This document shows, one piece after another, positions 16,301 to 24,640 of a stretch of 64,000 nt of DNA. This stretch comes from Fen-330 sp050008465 (GTDB lineage Bacteria > Acidobacteriota > Terriglobia > Bryobacterales > Bryobacteraceae). Where the stretch lies: NCBI GenBank assembly GCA_050008465.1, contig JBEKMO010000013.1:1-64000 (forward strand). The letters run 5' to 3'. Positions within the stretch are counted from its first letter, which is position 1. Each line of letters begins with the position of its first letter. The position numbers were made by a program, and so were the translations under genes. The notes beneath the pieces are model-generated. The model was not told the origin of the DNA and searched no databases. It was given only the letters and a program-made list of their open reading frames with translations.

Positions 16301-18483
16301 CTCCTGGCTTCCTGGCGACCGCGGGCGTTCCGTCTCCGTGCCCCTCCTGTGGCGCGGTCTATGGGCCCGGGGTCAAGTTCTGCACGGTTTGTGGAACGAA
16401 TCTGGCTGCGCCGCCAGCAGCCGCACCGGTGGCGGCATCGGTGCCCGCACCAGCACTCGCGACTCCTGAGCCTCCGCCGCCCCAGCCCGGCGAAAGGCGG
16501 GGGTTCCCGCCCCGTCTGGCCATCCTCGGAGGGCTCGGCGCAGTCGTCGTGATCGCCTTGGTGATCGTCGGCGCTCTCGCTCTCCGGAAGAAGCCGGCCC
16601 CGGCGGTTCCGACGATCAGTGTCGAAATCCGCACCACGCCGTCCGGCGCGGTGGTGCGCGTCAACGGCAAGATCCGCGGCACCTCGAACTTCCGGCTCGA
16701 GGAAGCGCCCGGAGTCTACCAGGTCGAAGCGACCCTGGACGGATACCTGCCCGCCTCCGCCTCGGTGACCCTGGCAAAGGGCGCCGCCAGTCCTATTGAG
16801 CTCACGCTCCAGCTCATGTCCCAAACCCTCCGGCTGTTCAGCGACCTCACTGATGGCAAGGTCTTTCTCGACAATCAGCCGCCGCGCGATCTTCAGGACG
16901 GCCAGTTGACGCTCGACTCAGTCGCACCGGGCAAACACACGGTGAAGGTTGCCAGCCGCTCGGGCGAAGCTTCGTTCGCTTTCGAGCTGATCCCGGGGGG
17001 CGTGCCCGTGGTGAGTGGCGCGCCGGTTGCCAAGAACCTTGCGGCCCTGGTGGTGAGCAGTTTCGGGAACCGCGCGCGCATTTATGGCAGCCTGGCGTCG
17101 GCGAAGGTCGAGGTGGACAACCAGCCCGCCGGCGATCTCCGCCCGGAGGGGCTCGAGTTGAACAGCTTGGCCCCCGGCCCGCATGACCTCGCGGTAACCG
17201 ACGGCAAGGAGCAGCTCAAGAAGGTGATCGAGGTCAACCCGGCGCCGGTGCTGACTGCGTTCCTCCAGTCCGACCAGAACGTCGGCGTGCTCGTCGTCCT
17301 CGCGGGTGAGGATGGCGCCGACGTCTTCCTGAACGGCGTCAAGTACCGGCGGCAGACCTCCCGCGGCGGCCAGTTGCGGATCCCCCACGAGCCCAAGGAG
17401 TACCGCGTGCGAGTTGCCAAGAACGGGTTCCAGGAGCTGCCTGAGCAGACGGTGTTGCTCGCCAAGGGCGAAGAGAAGAAAGTCGTCTTCAAGATGACGG
17501 CGCTGCCCACCACCGCGCATCTGGCCCTCCAGGGCGCCACTCCTGGCGCGCAAGTGTTCATCGATCAGAATCCCGCTGGCGCCGTGCAGCCCGACGGGTC
17601 TTTCCAGATGCAGACCGTCAGCCCGGGCGAGCACGTCATCGAGCTGCGCAAGGACGCGGCCCGGTCGCGGCCCGTGCGCAAGAGTTTCGTCGCCGGCCAG
17701 ACCGTGCGATTAGCGGAAGGCGAAGCCGCGCTCAGGACGGCGACCGGAACCTTGCGGCTCAACATCCTGCCCCCTGGCGCCCAGGTAACCGTGGCCCGCT
17801 CGGGCGGAGGCCAGCAACCAGCGAGTGGAAACAGCATGGAACTGGAGGAGGGTTCCTACACGGTGACCGCCCGCGCGCAAGGCTACCTCGAGCGCACCGA
17901 ACGCGTGCAGGTGGTGGCCGGGCAGACCGCATCCGTGAATCTCACGCTGGCGCGTGAGCAGCAGCGCAGGCCCACAATAGTGACCCGGGGCATGGAGGGC
18001 TGGGACGCCAGCGCCTGGACCGCCGAAGGCCAGTGGTATGTTCGCCGCGGCGGCGGACCCGTTTTCTACAAGCCCACCGGGAGCGCCGGCACCTATTCGT
18101 TCCACCTCATGCTGGCCGCGGGCGGCGGGGTCTTCCGTGGCAAGAGCCTGGAGTGGGCCCTGGATGTCAAGGACGACCGCAACTACATACTCTTCCGCCT
18201 GGATAAGAACGATTTCCGCCGCATCCAGCGCCTGAACGGCAAGAATACCGATATGGTGAAGAAGCCTCACGGCTTGAATATGGGCGACGCTCTGGCGGCC
18301 ACGCTCCAGGTCGAAGTCACACCGGGCGGCATCGTCAGCAAGGCGCGCAGCGGCGACCAGTGGGTGATACTCGATTCCTGGGCCGCGCCCGACCGCAACT
18401 TCACTCAGGGCCGCTTCGGCATCTTCGTCTCCGGCAAGGATGAAGTTCGCATGTCGAGCTTCAGCTTCACTCCGAGGGAATGA
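13330..18483 (+). CDS. Giant serine/threonine kinase with TPR, zinc ribbon, TM and PEGA repeats
   Basis: ATG 13330 follows a GGGAGG ribosome site; the protein has 1717 aa. A Hanks-type kinase spans about residues 10-280: GQGGMG loop, K40, HRDIKPSN with D138, DFG with D156, and the MAPEQ motif, all intact. Residues about 290-960 are tetratricopeptide-like repeats. A proline-rich linker leads to a zinc ribbon (CPSCG and FCTVCG, first Cys 1004), one membrane segment about 1063-1085, several PEGA-like beta domains (VRVNGKIRGTS, VFLDNQPP, VEVDNQPAG, VFIDQNPAG) and a C-terminal concanavalin-like beta domain. The kinase would face the cytoplasm and the PEGA part the periplasm. Its stop overlaps the next start (ATGA), linking it to the glycosidase gene. 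Confidence 0.92.
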   Translation: MSVPQKLKGRYEIREILGQGGMGLVFRAYDTAVKRDVALKTLRDAPNRAALQLFYKECEVLAALSHPNIIEIFDIGEYYEGEGAAKPYFVMPLLPGATLDKLIRDSSHRLTPERVVEMMCQACRGLQAAHERGLIHRDIKPSNLFVMDDDSVKIIDFGVAHMAEAGLSVGVKGTLLYMAPEQLQMKPASPASDIYSLGVVCYEALTRRRAFDAPTQNEIVDAVLRRIPPPACDLNPAISQSISRVVHKAMAKQPWNRYASAREFSDTLQRGLRNEPIEAFNPARIQPRIERASKAYEQGDAQFALEILGELEAEGHIDPAIAALRHRIEIATKQVTVGQLLESARMRFEHEEYPLALQKIQEILEVEPGNAQALGLKMSIENKLTNQKVDEWFRLAQQHIDNQAFGHAREALRNVLELRPGETRATQMLAEVDRLEQDYLRARAQKEELFHSAQECWNSGEVTSALTKLERILELDRGSPDKSSPDRSATYQTFYNKIRSEHETLKNSYAEARKHLADRNFAQALAIANECLAKYPGHALFQALKFDIEEQQRQELSARIAGIDRELDAEPDLDRRVHILEQAMTTYPGEPHFDRQLRPTREKRDLVNSIVAKARYHEERGQFAEALAQWEILGTIYGQYPGLKFENERVVKRRDQQVRTEGKTRWLEQIDRAMQSGDYARAADLVVSAEAEFPADTELVGIQQKVSQAAANAVEAQQLLAQGQSLLGQQSFDEGIAAVRRAHELDPRNAAVRAALADALVERARALIDTDLPAAEPLIQQALEIDPNHPLAKSLRTRVLDSKRDQAVIRCFMQARQYRASGEPEKALAETEQCLAAYSLDPRLLQLRDILSKEVEENRRSKTRPADLAALRQLEQDALAAGEWADIKAVVERARAIASGYPDDPEFQTIVASLEQQLTAVGGERKGLLDSGMVASFTQAGSSAVPPQPPGQEPTPFPTAPSAVPPPSPFPEAVPAPLAPAAAPDALAGGAPGFLATAGVPSPCPSCGAVYGPGVKFCTVCGTNLAAPPAAAPVAASVPAPALATPEPPPPQPGERRGFPPRLAILGGLGAVVVIALVIVGALALRKKPAPAVPTISVEIRTTPSGAVVRVNGKIRGTSNFRLEEAPGVYQVEATLDGYLPASASVTLAKGAASPIELTLQLMSQTLRLFSDLTDGKVFLDNQPPRDLQDGQLTLDSVAPGKHTVKVASRSGEASFAFELIPGGVPVVSGAPVAKNLAALVVSSFGNRARIYGSLASAKVEVDNQPAGDLRPEGLELNSLAPGPHDLAVTDGKEQLKKVIEVNPAPVLTAFLQSDQNVGVLVVLAGEDGADVFLNGVKYRRQTSRGGQLRIPHEPKEYRVRVAKNGFQELPEQTVLLAKGEEKKVVFKMTALPTTAHLALQGATPGAQVFIDQNPAGAVQPDGSFQMQTVSPGEHVIELRKDAARSRPVRKSFVAGQTVRLAEGEAALRTATGTLRLNILPPGAQVTVARSGGGQQPASGNSMELEEGSYTVTARAQGYLERTERVQVVAGQTASVNLTLAREQQRRPTIVTRGMEGWDASAWTAEGQWYVRRGGGPVFYKPTGSAGTYSFHLMLAAGGGVFRGKSLEWALDVKDDRNYILFRLDKNDFRRIQRLNGKNTDMVKKPHGLNMGDALAATLQVEVTPGGIVSKARSGDQWVILDSWAAPDRNFTQGRFGIFVSGKDEVRMSSFSFTPRE

Positions 18484-20639
18484 CCTTATCGCGGAGAGAC
18501 TTCCTGGAGACCGCGGCCGGCGTTCTCTGGATCGCGCCCGCAACCGAGCGGCCCGAGTGGTTCGATCGCCCCATGCGCTGGGCGCAGTTGACCCTGGTGG
18601 AGAACGATCCCGGCCGCTACGATCCGCGCTTCTGGCTGGATTACTTCCGCCGCACTCACTCGGATGCCGCCTGCCTGAGCGCCGGCGGCTGCGTGGCCTA
18701 CTATCCCACCAAGATCCCGCTGCACTACCGCACGCCGTGGATGGGCGCGACGGACCCTTTCGGCGAATTGGTGGCGGGCTGCCGCAAGCTGGGCATGGTG
18801 GTGCTGGCCCGCACCGATCCGCACGCGGCGCACCAGGATCTCTGCGACGCTCACCCGGAGTGGATCGCCGTGGACGCGCAAGGCCGCAAGCGCCACCATT
18901 GGGCCAGCCCCGACCTCTGGGTGACCTGCGCTCTCGGCCCCTACAATTTCGACTTCATGACCCAGGTCACCCGCGAGATCGTCTCGCTGTATCACGTGGA
19001 CGGTATCTTCTCCAACCGCTGGGCGGGCAGCGGCATGTGCTACTGCGAGCACTGCACCACCAGTTTCCGCGCCGCCTGCCAGATGGACCTGCCGCGCACC
19101 GACGATCCGCGCGACCCGGCGCGCCGCAACTATATCCTGTGGCGCGAGCGGCGGCTGTTCGAACTCTGGCGGCTGTGGGATGCCGCTATCCGCCAGATCA
19201 ATCCCGACGCGCGGTTCATCGCCAACGCCGGGGGCGGCGCGCTCAGCAGCCTGGACATGAAGACCCTCGGAGAGCTCGCCCCCACGCTCGCCGCCGATCG
19301 CCAGGCGCGGCGCGGGCTGATGCCCCCGTGGGCCAACGGCAAGAACGCCAAGGAATACCGCGCCACCCTGGGGCGAAAAGCCATCATCGGCATCTTCAGC
19401 GTCGGGCTGGAGGAGCCGTATCGCTGGAAGGATTCCGTCCAGACTCCCGAGGAGATCCGCGTCTGGGTGGCCGACGGCATCGCCAATGGCCTGCGCCCCT
19501 GGTTCACCAAGTTCTCCGGCACCCTGTATGACCGCCGCTGGCTGAAGGTGGTTGAGGACATCTACGGCTGGCACTACCGCGCCGAGCGCTATCTGCGCAA
19601 CGAGGCGCCCTTGGCGCGGGTGGCGATGGTGTACTCGCAGCAGACCGCCACTTTCTACGGCGGCGAACACGCCCCCCAGAAGGTTGAGGACCACACGCTG
19701 GGCATGTACCACGCGCTGGTGGAGGCGCGCATCCCGTTCGAAATGGTGCACGACCGCCTGCTCGACGCCGCGCACGTGGACCGCTTCAAGCTGCTCATCC
19801 TGCCCAACATCGCCGCGCTTTCCGCCGCCCAATGCGCCGAGCTTCGCCAGTACGTGGCGCGAGGCGGCAGCCTGCTCGCCACTTACGAGACCTCGCTGTA
19901 CGACGAATGGGGCGCGCCGCGAGCCGACTTCGGCCTCGCTGACGTTTTCGGCGTCGCCTACAACGGCCGCCTCGAAGGGCCGATGCAGAACTCCTATCTC
20001 AACCTCGAGCGCGACCCCGTCACGGGCAGGCATCATCCGCTCCTGGCGGGCCTGGAAGATGCCGGGCGCATCGTCAATGGCGTGTGGCGCGTGGATGTGG
20101 CCGCGCGAGAGAAGTTCCCGAACCCGCCGCTCACGCTCATCCCCTCGTATCCCGACCTGCCGATGGAGGAGGTCTACCCGCGCGCGCCGGGGACCGATAC
20201 CCCCGGGGTCTATCTGCGTGAAGCCGGACCGAGCCGCATGGTCTATTTCCCATGGGACATCGACCGCACTTTCTGGGAGGTGATGGACGCCGACCACGGC
20301 AGGCTGCTGCGCAACGCCGTGGAATGGGCCGTCAACGAGGCGCCCCCGGCCACCGTCACCGGACCGGGCCTGCTCGACATCGCCGTGTGGCGCCAGAAGG
20401 AGTCCCTCACCGTTCACCTGGTCAACCTCACCAACCCGATGATGATGAAAGGGCCGTTCCGCGAGATCGTCCCGGTGGGCGAGCAGACGGTCGAGGTACG
20501 GCTGCCCGAAGGCGCGAAGCCGCGCAAGGTGCAACTGCTGGTCGGCAGCCGCACGCCGCGCGTCGAGGAATCGCCGGGGCGCGTGAGGGTCGTGGTGCCG
20601 TCCATCGAGGTGCACGAAGTGGTGGCCATCGATGTTTGA
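18480..20639 (+). CDS. Tat-exported putative glycoside hydrolase with beta-galactosidase trimerisation domain
   Basis: The 719-aa protein starts MTLSRRDFLETAAG, a twin-arginine signal. Residues about 30-370 form a TIM-barrel-like domain of the hypothetical glycosyl hydrolase (GHL6-like) group, with RTDPHAAHQDL, HPEWIAVDAQGR and DGIFSNRWAGSG. Residues about 380-600 resemble the beta-galactosidase trimerisation or glutamine-amidotransferase-like domain (ALVEARIPFEMVHDR and LLILPNIAALSAAQ). A small beta domain ends it. It acts in the periplasm or outside on an unknown glycan. Its ATG overlaps the kinase stop, so the two are co-translated, although a functional link is not established. Confidence 0.8.
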   Translation: MTLSRRDFLETAAGVLWIAPATERPEWFDRPMRWAQLTLVENDPGRYDPRFWLDYFRRTHSDAACLSAGGCVAYYPTKIPLHYRTPWMGATDPFGELVAGCRKLGMVVLARTDPHAAHQDLCDAHPEWIAVDAQGRKRHHWASPDLWVTCALGPYNFDFMTQVTREIVSLYHVDGIFSNRWAGSGMCYCEHCTTSFRAACQMDLPRTDDPRDPARRNYILWRERRLFELWRLWDAAIRQINPDARFIANAGGGALSSLDMKTLGELAPTLAADRQARRGLMPPWANGKNAKEYRATLGRKAIIGIFSVGLEEPYRWKDSVQTPEEIRVWVADGIANGLRPWFTKFSGTLYDRRWLKVVEDIYGWHYRAERYLRNEAPLARVAMVYSQQTATFYGGEHAPQKVEDHTLGMYHALVEARIPFEMVHDRLLDAAHVDRFKLLILPNIAALSAAQCAELRQYVARGGSLLATYETSLYDEWGAPRADFGLADVFGVAYNGRLEGPMQNSYLNLERDPVTGRHHPLLAGLEDAGRIVNGVWRVDVAAREKFPNPPLTLIPSYPDLPMEEVYPRAPGTDTPGVYLREAGPSRMVYFPWDIDRTFWEVMDADHGRLLRNAVEWAVNEAPPATVTGPGLLDIAVWRQKESLTVHLVNLTNPMMMKGPFREIVPVGEQTVEVRLPEGAKPRKVQLLVGSRTPRVEESPGRVRVVVPSIEVHEVVAIDV

Positions 20640-20675
20640 GCGAAACGGCCGGCACCCGTTTCGCGTACTAATGGC

Positions 20676-21500
20676 ATGCGCCTGTTCGCGCTGATCGCGC
20701 TCTCGACCGCTCTCTCGTTCGCGCAAGATGCCCGTCAGATCGTGCTCCGCTCCCTCGAACTCGATAGCCGCAACGAGCGCATCGCGCGCAACTCCACCTT
20801 CGTGGAGCGCAACGAGTCCCGCGAGGTCGACGGGCAGGGCCGCCTCAAGCAACACCGCGTGCTCACCCACGACGTGACGCTGCTCGAGGGCTCGCCCTAC
20901 ACCCGCCTGATCGCGCGCGACGACAAGCCGCTCTCCCCGGCGGAAGAGCGAAAAGAGGAGGAGAAACTCCGCAAGAGCATCGAACAGCGGCGGAAGGAGA
21001 CCCCGGACCAGCGCGCCCGGCGGCTCGCCGATTGGGAAAAGAAACGGCGCGAGGACCACGAGCCCCTGCTCGAAATCCCCGAAGCCTTCGAACTTCGCAT
21101 CGCCGGCGAGGAGCGCGTGGGCGGCAAGGATGCCTGGATCATCGAGGCGACGCCCCGCCCCGGCTTCCGGCCCAAATCCCGCCTGGCCCGCCTGTTCCCG
21201 AAGCTCAAGGGCCGGCTATGGATCGACAAGCAGGATTCCGTTTGGGTGAAGCTGGAGGCCGAGGCGCTGGACAACATCTCCTTCGGCCTGTTCCTGGTTC
21301 GCCTTCAAAAGGGCGCCCGCATGACCTTCGAGCAGACGCGGGTCAACGACGAGGTCTGGCTGCCCAAGCGCGCCACCATCGTCCTGGCCGCCCGAGTCAT
21401 GTTGCTGAAGAGCATCCGCGCCGAGGTGGAGGCCACCTTCCAGAACTACCGCAAGTTCCAGTCCGAGTCCCGTTTGGTTGGGTTTGAGCCGCCCAAGTAG
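20676..21500 (+). CDS. Secreted protein of unknown function, LolA/outer-membrane-sorting-like
   Basis: The 274-aa protein starts MRLFALIALSTALSFA, a clear signal peptide cleaved near AQD. A charged, possibly coiled segment (about residues 85-130, rich in RKEEEKLRKSIEQRRKE) precedes a beta-rich part with GRLWIDKQDSVWVKLEAEA and VNDEVWLPKRATI. The latter pattern is common in periplasmic proteins with the LolA/LolB-type half-barrel fold. It follows the glycosidase by 36 bases and may share its transcript. Its last 55 bases overlap the 3' end of the convergent membrane-protein gene. Confidence 0.6.
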   Translation: MRLFALIALSTALSFAQDARQIVLRSLELDSRNERIARNSTFVERNESREVDGQGRLKQHRVLTHDVTLLEGSPYTRLIARDDKPLSPAEERKEEEKLRKSIEQRRKETPDQRARRLADWEKKRREDHEPLLEIPEAFELRIAGEERVGGKDAWIIEATPRPGFRPKSRLARLFPKLKGRLWIDKQDSVWVKLEAEALDNISFGLFLVRLQKGARMTFEQTRVNDEVWLPKRATIVLAARVMLLKSIRAEVEATFQNYRKFQSESRLVGFEPPK

Positions 21501-22993
21501 CACCCCAACTCGTCTGTGGCCGGGTCCCATCGGGCCGCGGGAGACTCCGCGGTGAACTCCACCTCCACCGGAGCGCCGTTGCGCTGGATTTCCACGCACT
21601 CCCGGAAGCCGTTCTGAAGAAAGTACACGCCGCGAAGGCTGCCCGGAAACGGCCCCACCGTCAGCTTGTTGGATGGCCCCATGCACTGTGCGGCGGTGAC
21701 GCAGGAGGACTTCGCCTTCCCCGACGCGTACTGCCAGGCATCCAGATTGTGCTCGAGCATAACCAGGCTGGCGCACAGAATGGCGCCGGGCACGATCCAC
21801 CGGAGCCGCCCCGCCAATCCTTCCACCGCCACCGCCAGCATCAGGCAGAACCCGATGGAGGGAAGGTACAGCAGGCGGGATTTCTGCAAGTCCGGCCCGA
21901 TCAGCAACTGAAAGAGCGGCGGCAGAGCCGACACCAGCACGAAGCCGATCGCGAAGAGCAATTGCGCCCGCCTGGCGCGGCTCGTGGCCAGCAAGCCCAG
22001 CGACACGATCAGAACGACGATCGCGAGCGCTTGGAACCCGCCGGGTTCGACACTCCAGTTGATTGGGAAAAACAGGGCCGCCCACAATCGCAGCGTCAGC
22101 GCCTTCAACGCCGCGATGAATCCCAGCGCGTCGGCCCGGTACCCGCCCATCCCGCCGAACAGACTCCAGCGGTAGACGAAAAGCGCCGCCGCCAGCGCGA
22201 AGAACGGGACCACCGCGCGAACCCCGCGACGGGCTGGGATCGCGAGCAGAAGCACCAAGAACGGAAACACGTAAGCCGATTCCTTGCTGAGCATCGCCAG
22301 CGTCATCGACACCAGCGCAGCCAGCAGGTTCCAGCGCCCGCTCCGGAGGAAGAACAGCAGCCCGGCAAGCACGAAGAATGTCGCCAGCAGATCGAACCGG
22401 CCCGCGACCCAGACCACCGCCTCGGGCCGGGTTCCGTGAATGGCGAACAGGCCAGCGGCAAACCACGCTGCCCGCCGCGAACCGATGAGTCGCAATGCCA
22501 CCAGGAAAACCAGAACGCAATTGGCCGCGTGCAGAGCGAGGCCGCACGCGTGCCAAAGCGCCGGGTTTAAGCCCGCCCATGTCGAGGTCGCCGCCAGAGA
22601 AACGTATCCCAGCGGACGGAAGAAGCCGTCCCCACCGCCGGTAGTGAACAACGGGAGCCAACCGGAGCGGAGCCCTTGGGCCAGTTTCAGCAGAACAAAA
22701 TCGTCCGAAAGGAAGTAGAAGCCGAGCGCCCGCCAGAATGCGGCGACCGCGAAGCAGATGAGGCCCGCCACCAGCGCGACCTCTGCCGGCCTGAAGGAAA
22801 GCTCCCGGCGCTCGGAAGAGTTCGTGGCCCCCAGGCAGAGCGCGAGGACCAGGCAAATTCCAAAGCCGGCCTCGGCATTCAGTGGCGAATGCACCGCGAT
22901 GGGAACCGCCAGCGGCCCCAAGACCGCCCGTGCCGCGACGACCAGCCCGGATAGAGCCATCCCGCCCGCCAGAGCGTACCGTAATCGGGACAC
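21446..22993 (-). CDS. Polytopic membrane glycosyltransferase-like protein
   Basis: A GTG at 22993, four bases after the amidase stop, gives 515 aa; the longer frame to 23140 would overlap the amidase. It has about ten membrane helices. The first periplasmic loop contains FYFLSDDFVLLKLAQG, the acidic motif expected of GT-C-fold, PMT/ArnT-like lipid-linked glycosyltransferases, and ends with a soluble C-terminal domain of about 110 aa. Such enzymes transfer sugars from polyprenyl phosphate. The acceptor is unknown. It overlaps convergently the plus-strand gene by 55 bases. Confidence 0.7.
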   Translation of the reverse strand: MSRLRYALAGGMALSGLVVAARAVLGPLAVPIAVHSPLNAEAGFGICLVLALCLGATNSSERRELSFRPAEVALVAGLICFAVAAFWRALGFYFLSDDFVLLKLAQGLRSGWLPLFTTGGGDGFFRPLGYVSLAATSTWAGLNPALWHACGLALHAANCVLVFLVALRLIGSRRAAWFAAGLFAIHGTRPEAVVWVAGRFDLLATFFVLAGLLFFLRSGRWNLLAALVSMTLAMLSKESAYVFPFLVLLLAIPARRGVRAVVPFFALAAALFVYRWSLFGGMGGYRADALGFIAALKALTLRLWAALFFPINWSVEPGGFQALAIVVLIVSLGLLATSRARRAQLLFAIGFVLVSALPPLFQLLIGPDLQKSRLLYLPSIGFCLMLAVAVEGLAGRLRWIVPGAILCASLVMLEHNLDAWQYASGKAKSSCVTAAQCMGPSNKLTVGPFPGSLRGVYFLQNGFRECVEIQRNGAPVEVEFTAESPAARWDPATDELGCYLGGSNPTKRDSDWNLR

Positions 22994-22997
22994 CGGC

Positions 22998-24437
22998 TTA
23001 CGAAATGCGCGGGACCGGCGGGCGCCTGCGGTGCCAGTCGGTGCGTTTCTGGAACTCGTGGCCGAGCGCCAGCAGCGTGTTCTCGGAAAATGGCCGCCCG
23101 ACGAGTTGAATGGAAATCGGCAGGCCGTCCGCAAAACCACAAGGGAGCGCCAGCGCGGGCAGGCCGGCGAGATTCCCCGCCGCGCCGAGGTCTGCCAGGC
23201 CGCGCTGTTTCGGCGCGGGGCGCTCCCCGGAGTGGCGGTCGAGCGGCTCCTCGATCTTCGAGGCCGGGCCGAAGCGGCTGGCGGAAACCAGCACGTCGTA
23301 ATCCATGAACAGCCTGCGCAGCGCGTCCTGGACCAGCCGGCGCACGCGCATCGCCTTCAGGTAGTCCTTCGCCGCAATCTCCAGGCCCGCTCTCAAACCC
23401 GCGATCTGCTTCTGGTCCGCCAACTCGTCGACTTTGCCGCCCTCGACCAGCGGCTCGAACACGGACGAACCTTCCGCGTCGATGATCAAACCAGCCATCG
23501 TGGGGTAGGGGAAGTCCGGGAGGCTCGCCTCCTTCATCTGCACGCCGATCTCGCGGACTGTCTGGAGGGCCTTCAGAAAATCGGGGCGCGCGGCGGGCTC
23601 GGCGCGTTCCTCGAAATCGGCCGGCGCGAACCCCACCCGGATATTCTTGAACTCGGGGACGTACTGCGGAGCGTAGTAGAAGCTCTTGCCGGCCGATCCG
23701 GGGTCCTTCGAATCGCCGCCCGCGATCACGCTCAACACGAACCCGCAGTCCTCCGCCGACCGGCACATGGGGCCGATCTTGTCCATGCTCCAGGAGAGCG
23801 TCATGGCGCCGTAGCGGCTCACCAGGCCGTAGGTGGGGCGGAGGCCGGTGACGCCGCAGTATGCGGCAGGCGTCAGGATCGAACCCCAGGTCTCCGAGCC
23901 GAGCGCGAACGGAACCAGCCCGGCGGCCACCGCGCTCGCAGAGCCGCTCGAGGACCCGCCGGACCAGCGCGCCGGATCCCAGGGGTTCAGCCCCGGACCG
24001 AACATCGAGGCGGCGGCGTAGCGATAGCCGCCGCCGCCCGCCAACTCCACCATGGCCAGCTTGGCGATGAGCGGCGCGCCCACGCGATCGAGTTTCTCCA
24101 GCGCCGTCGCGGTGTAGTCGAATACCTGCCCCGCGTAAGGCCGCGCTCCCCAGGTGGTGGGCTTGCCCGCCACCGAGAGCAGGTCCTTGGCCCCGTACGG
24201 AATGCCTTGCAGCGGCCCGCGCAACCGCCCGCGCTTGATCTCCGAATCCATGTCCCGCGCCCGCTTCAGCGCGGACTCGCGCAGCGGCAGAGCCAGTGCG
24301 TTGTAACGCGGCCCCAGTTTCTCCAGGCGTTCCGCGAAAGCGCGAATCAGGTCCGCCGAGGAGAGCTCGCGCGCCTTGAGCTTCGCGCTCAGCTCGCCGA
24401 TGGTCGCAAAGAAGATCTCGTCGCCGAAGTCGCGCAC
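22998..24437 (-). CDS. Amidase signature family protein
   Basis: A GTG at 24437 lies just after the stop of the small Tat peptide gene and gives 479 aa. It has the amidase-signature Ser-Ser-Lys triad: GIPYGAKDLL (Lys), WSGGSSSGSASAVAAG (cis-Ser) and LGSETWGSILTPAAYCG (nucleophile region). These enzymes hydrolyse amide bonds; some act as GatA, but no GatB or GatC is near and the sequence looks like the secondary-metabolic amidase branch. The upstream reading frame to 24620 is out of frame with, and overlaps, the Tat peptide gene. Confidence 0.9.
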   Translation of the reverse strand: MRDFGDEIFFATIGELSAKLKARELSSADLIRAFAERLEKLGPRYNALALPLRESALKRARDMDSEIKRGRLRGPLQGIPYGAKDLLSVAGKPTTWGARPYAGQVFDYTATALEKLDRVGAPLIAKLAMVELAGGGGYRYAAASMFGPGLNPWDPARWSGGSSSGSASAVAAGLVPFALGSETWGSILTPAAYCGVTGLRPTYGLVSRYGAMTLSWSMDKIGPMCRSAEDCGFVLSVIAGGDSKDPGSAGKSFYYAPQYVPEFKNIRVGFAPADFEERAEPAARPDFLKALQTVREIGVQMKEASLPDFPYPTMAGLIIDAEGSSVFEPLVEGGKVDELADQKQIAGLRAGLEIAAKDYLKAMRVRRLVQDALRRLFMDYDVLVSASRFGPASKIEEPLDRHSGERPAPKQRGLADLGAAGNLAGLPALALPCGFADGLPISIQLVGRPFSENTLLALGHEFQKRTDWHRRRPPVPRIS

Positions 24438-24439
24438 GG

Positions 24440-24640
24440 CTACTGTGCCTTGAAAAGGAACGCCGGTTCCGTCGTCATGGGAATCGGGATCTTGGCCAGG
24501 GCGCCCGCGTTGCGCCGCAAGCGCTCTCCGGCCGCTTTCCTCAGTTCTTCGGGCGTCTCGGCTTTCTCCTGAATGCCCGCCGCTGCACCGGCCGCGCCCG
24601 CGGCCAGCGCGCCTACCCACTCTCTGCGCGTGATTTTCAT
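24440..24640 (-). CDS. Small Tat-signal protein preceding the amidase
   Basis: The 66-aa product MKITRREWVGALAAGAAG starts with a twin-arginine motif (TRREW) and an alanine-rich hydrophobic core, followed by 45 polar residues ending PAFLFKAQ. It looks like a detached export signal and linker. The amidase GTG is at 24437, three bases past its stop. Either it is a separately translated small protein, or the amidase was once one longer Tat-exported precursor that has been split by a frameshift. Confidence 0.65.
   Translation of the reverse strand: MKITRREWVGALAAGAAGAAAGIQEKAETPEELRKAAGERLRRNAGALAKIPIPMTTEPAFLFKAQ

Noticed and set aside
18486..21059. 857-codon open frame on the minus strand
   Set aside because: It is antisense to the Tat glycosidase-like gene and the secreted protein; no signal or domain is recognisable.
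22758..24572. 604-codon open frame on the plus strand
   Set aside because: It is antisense to the amidase, whose Ser-Ser-Lys motifs are complete, and has a low-complexity composition.
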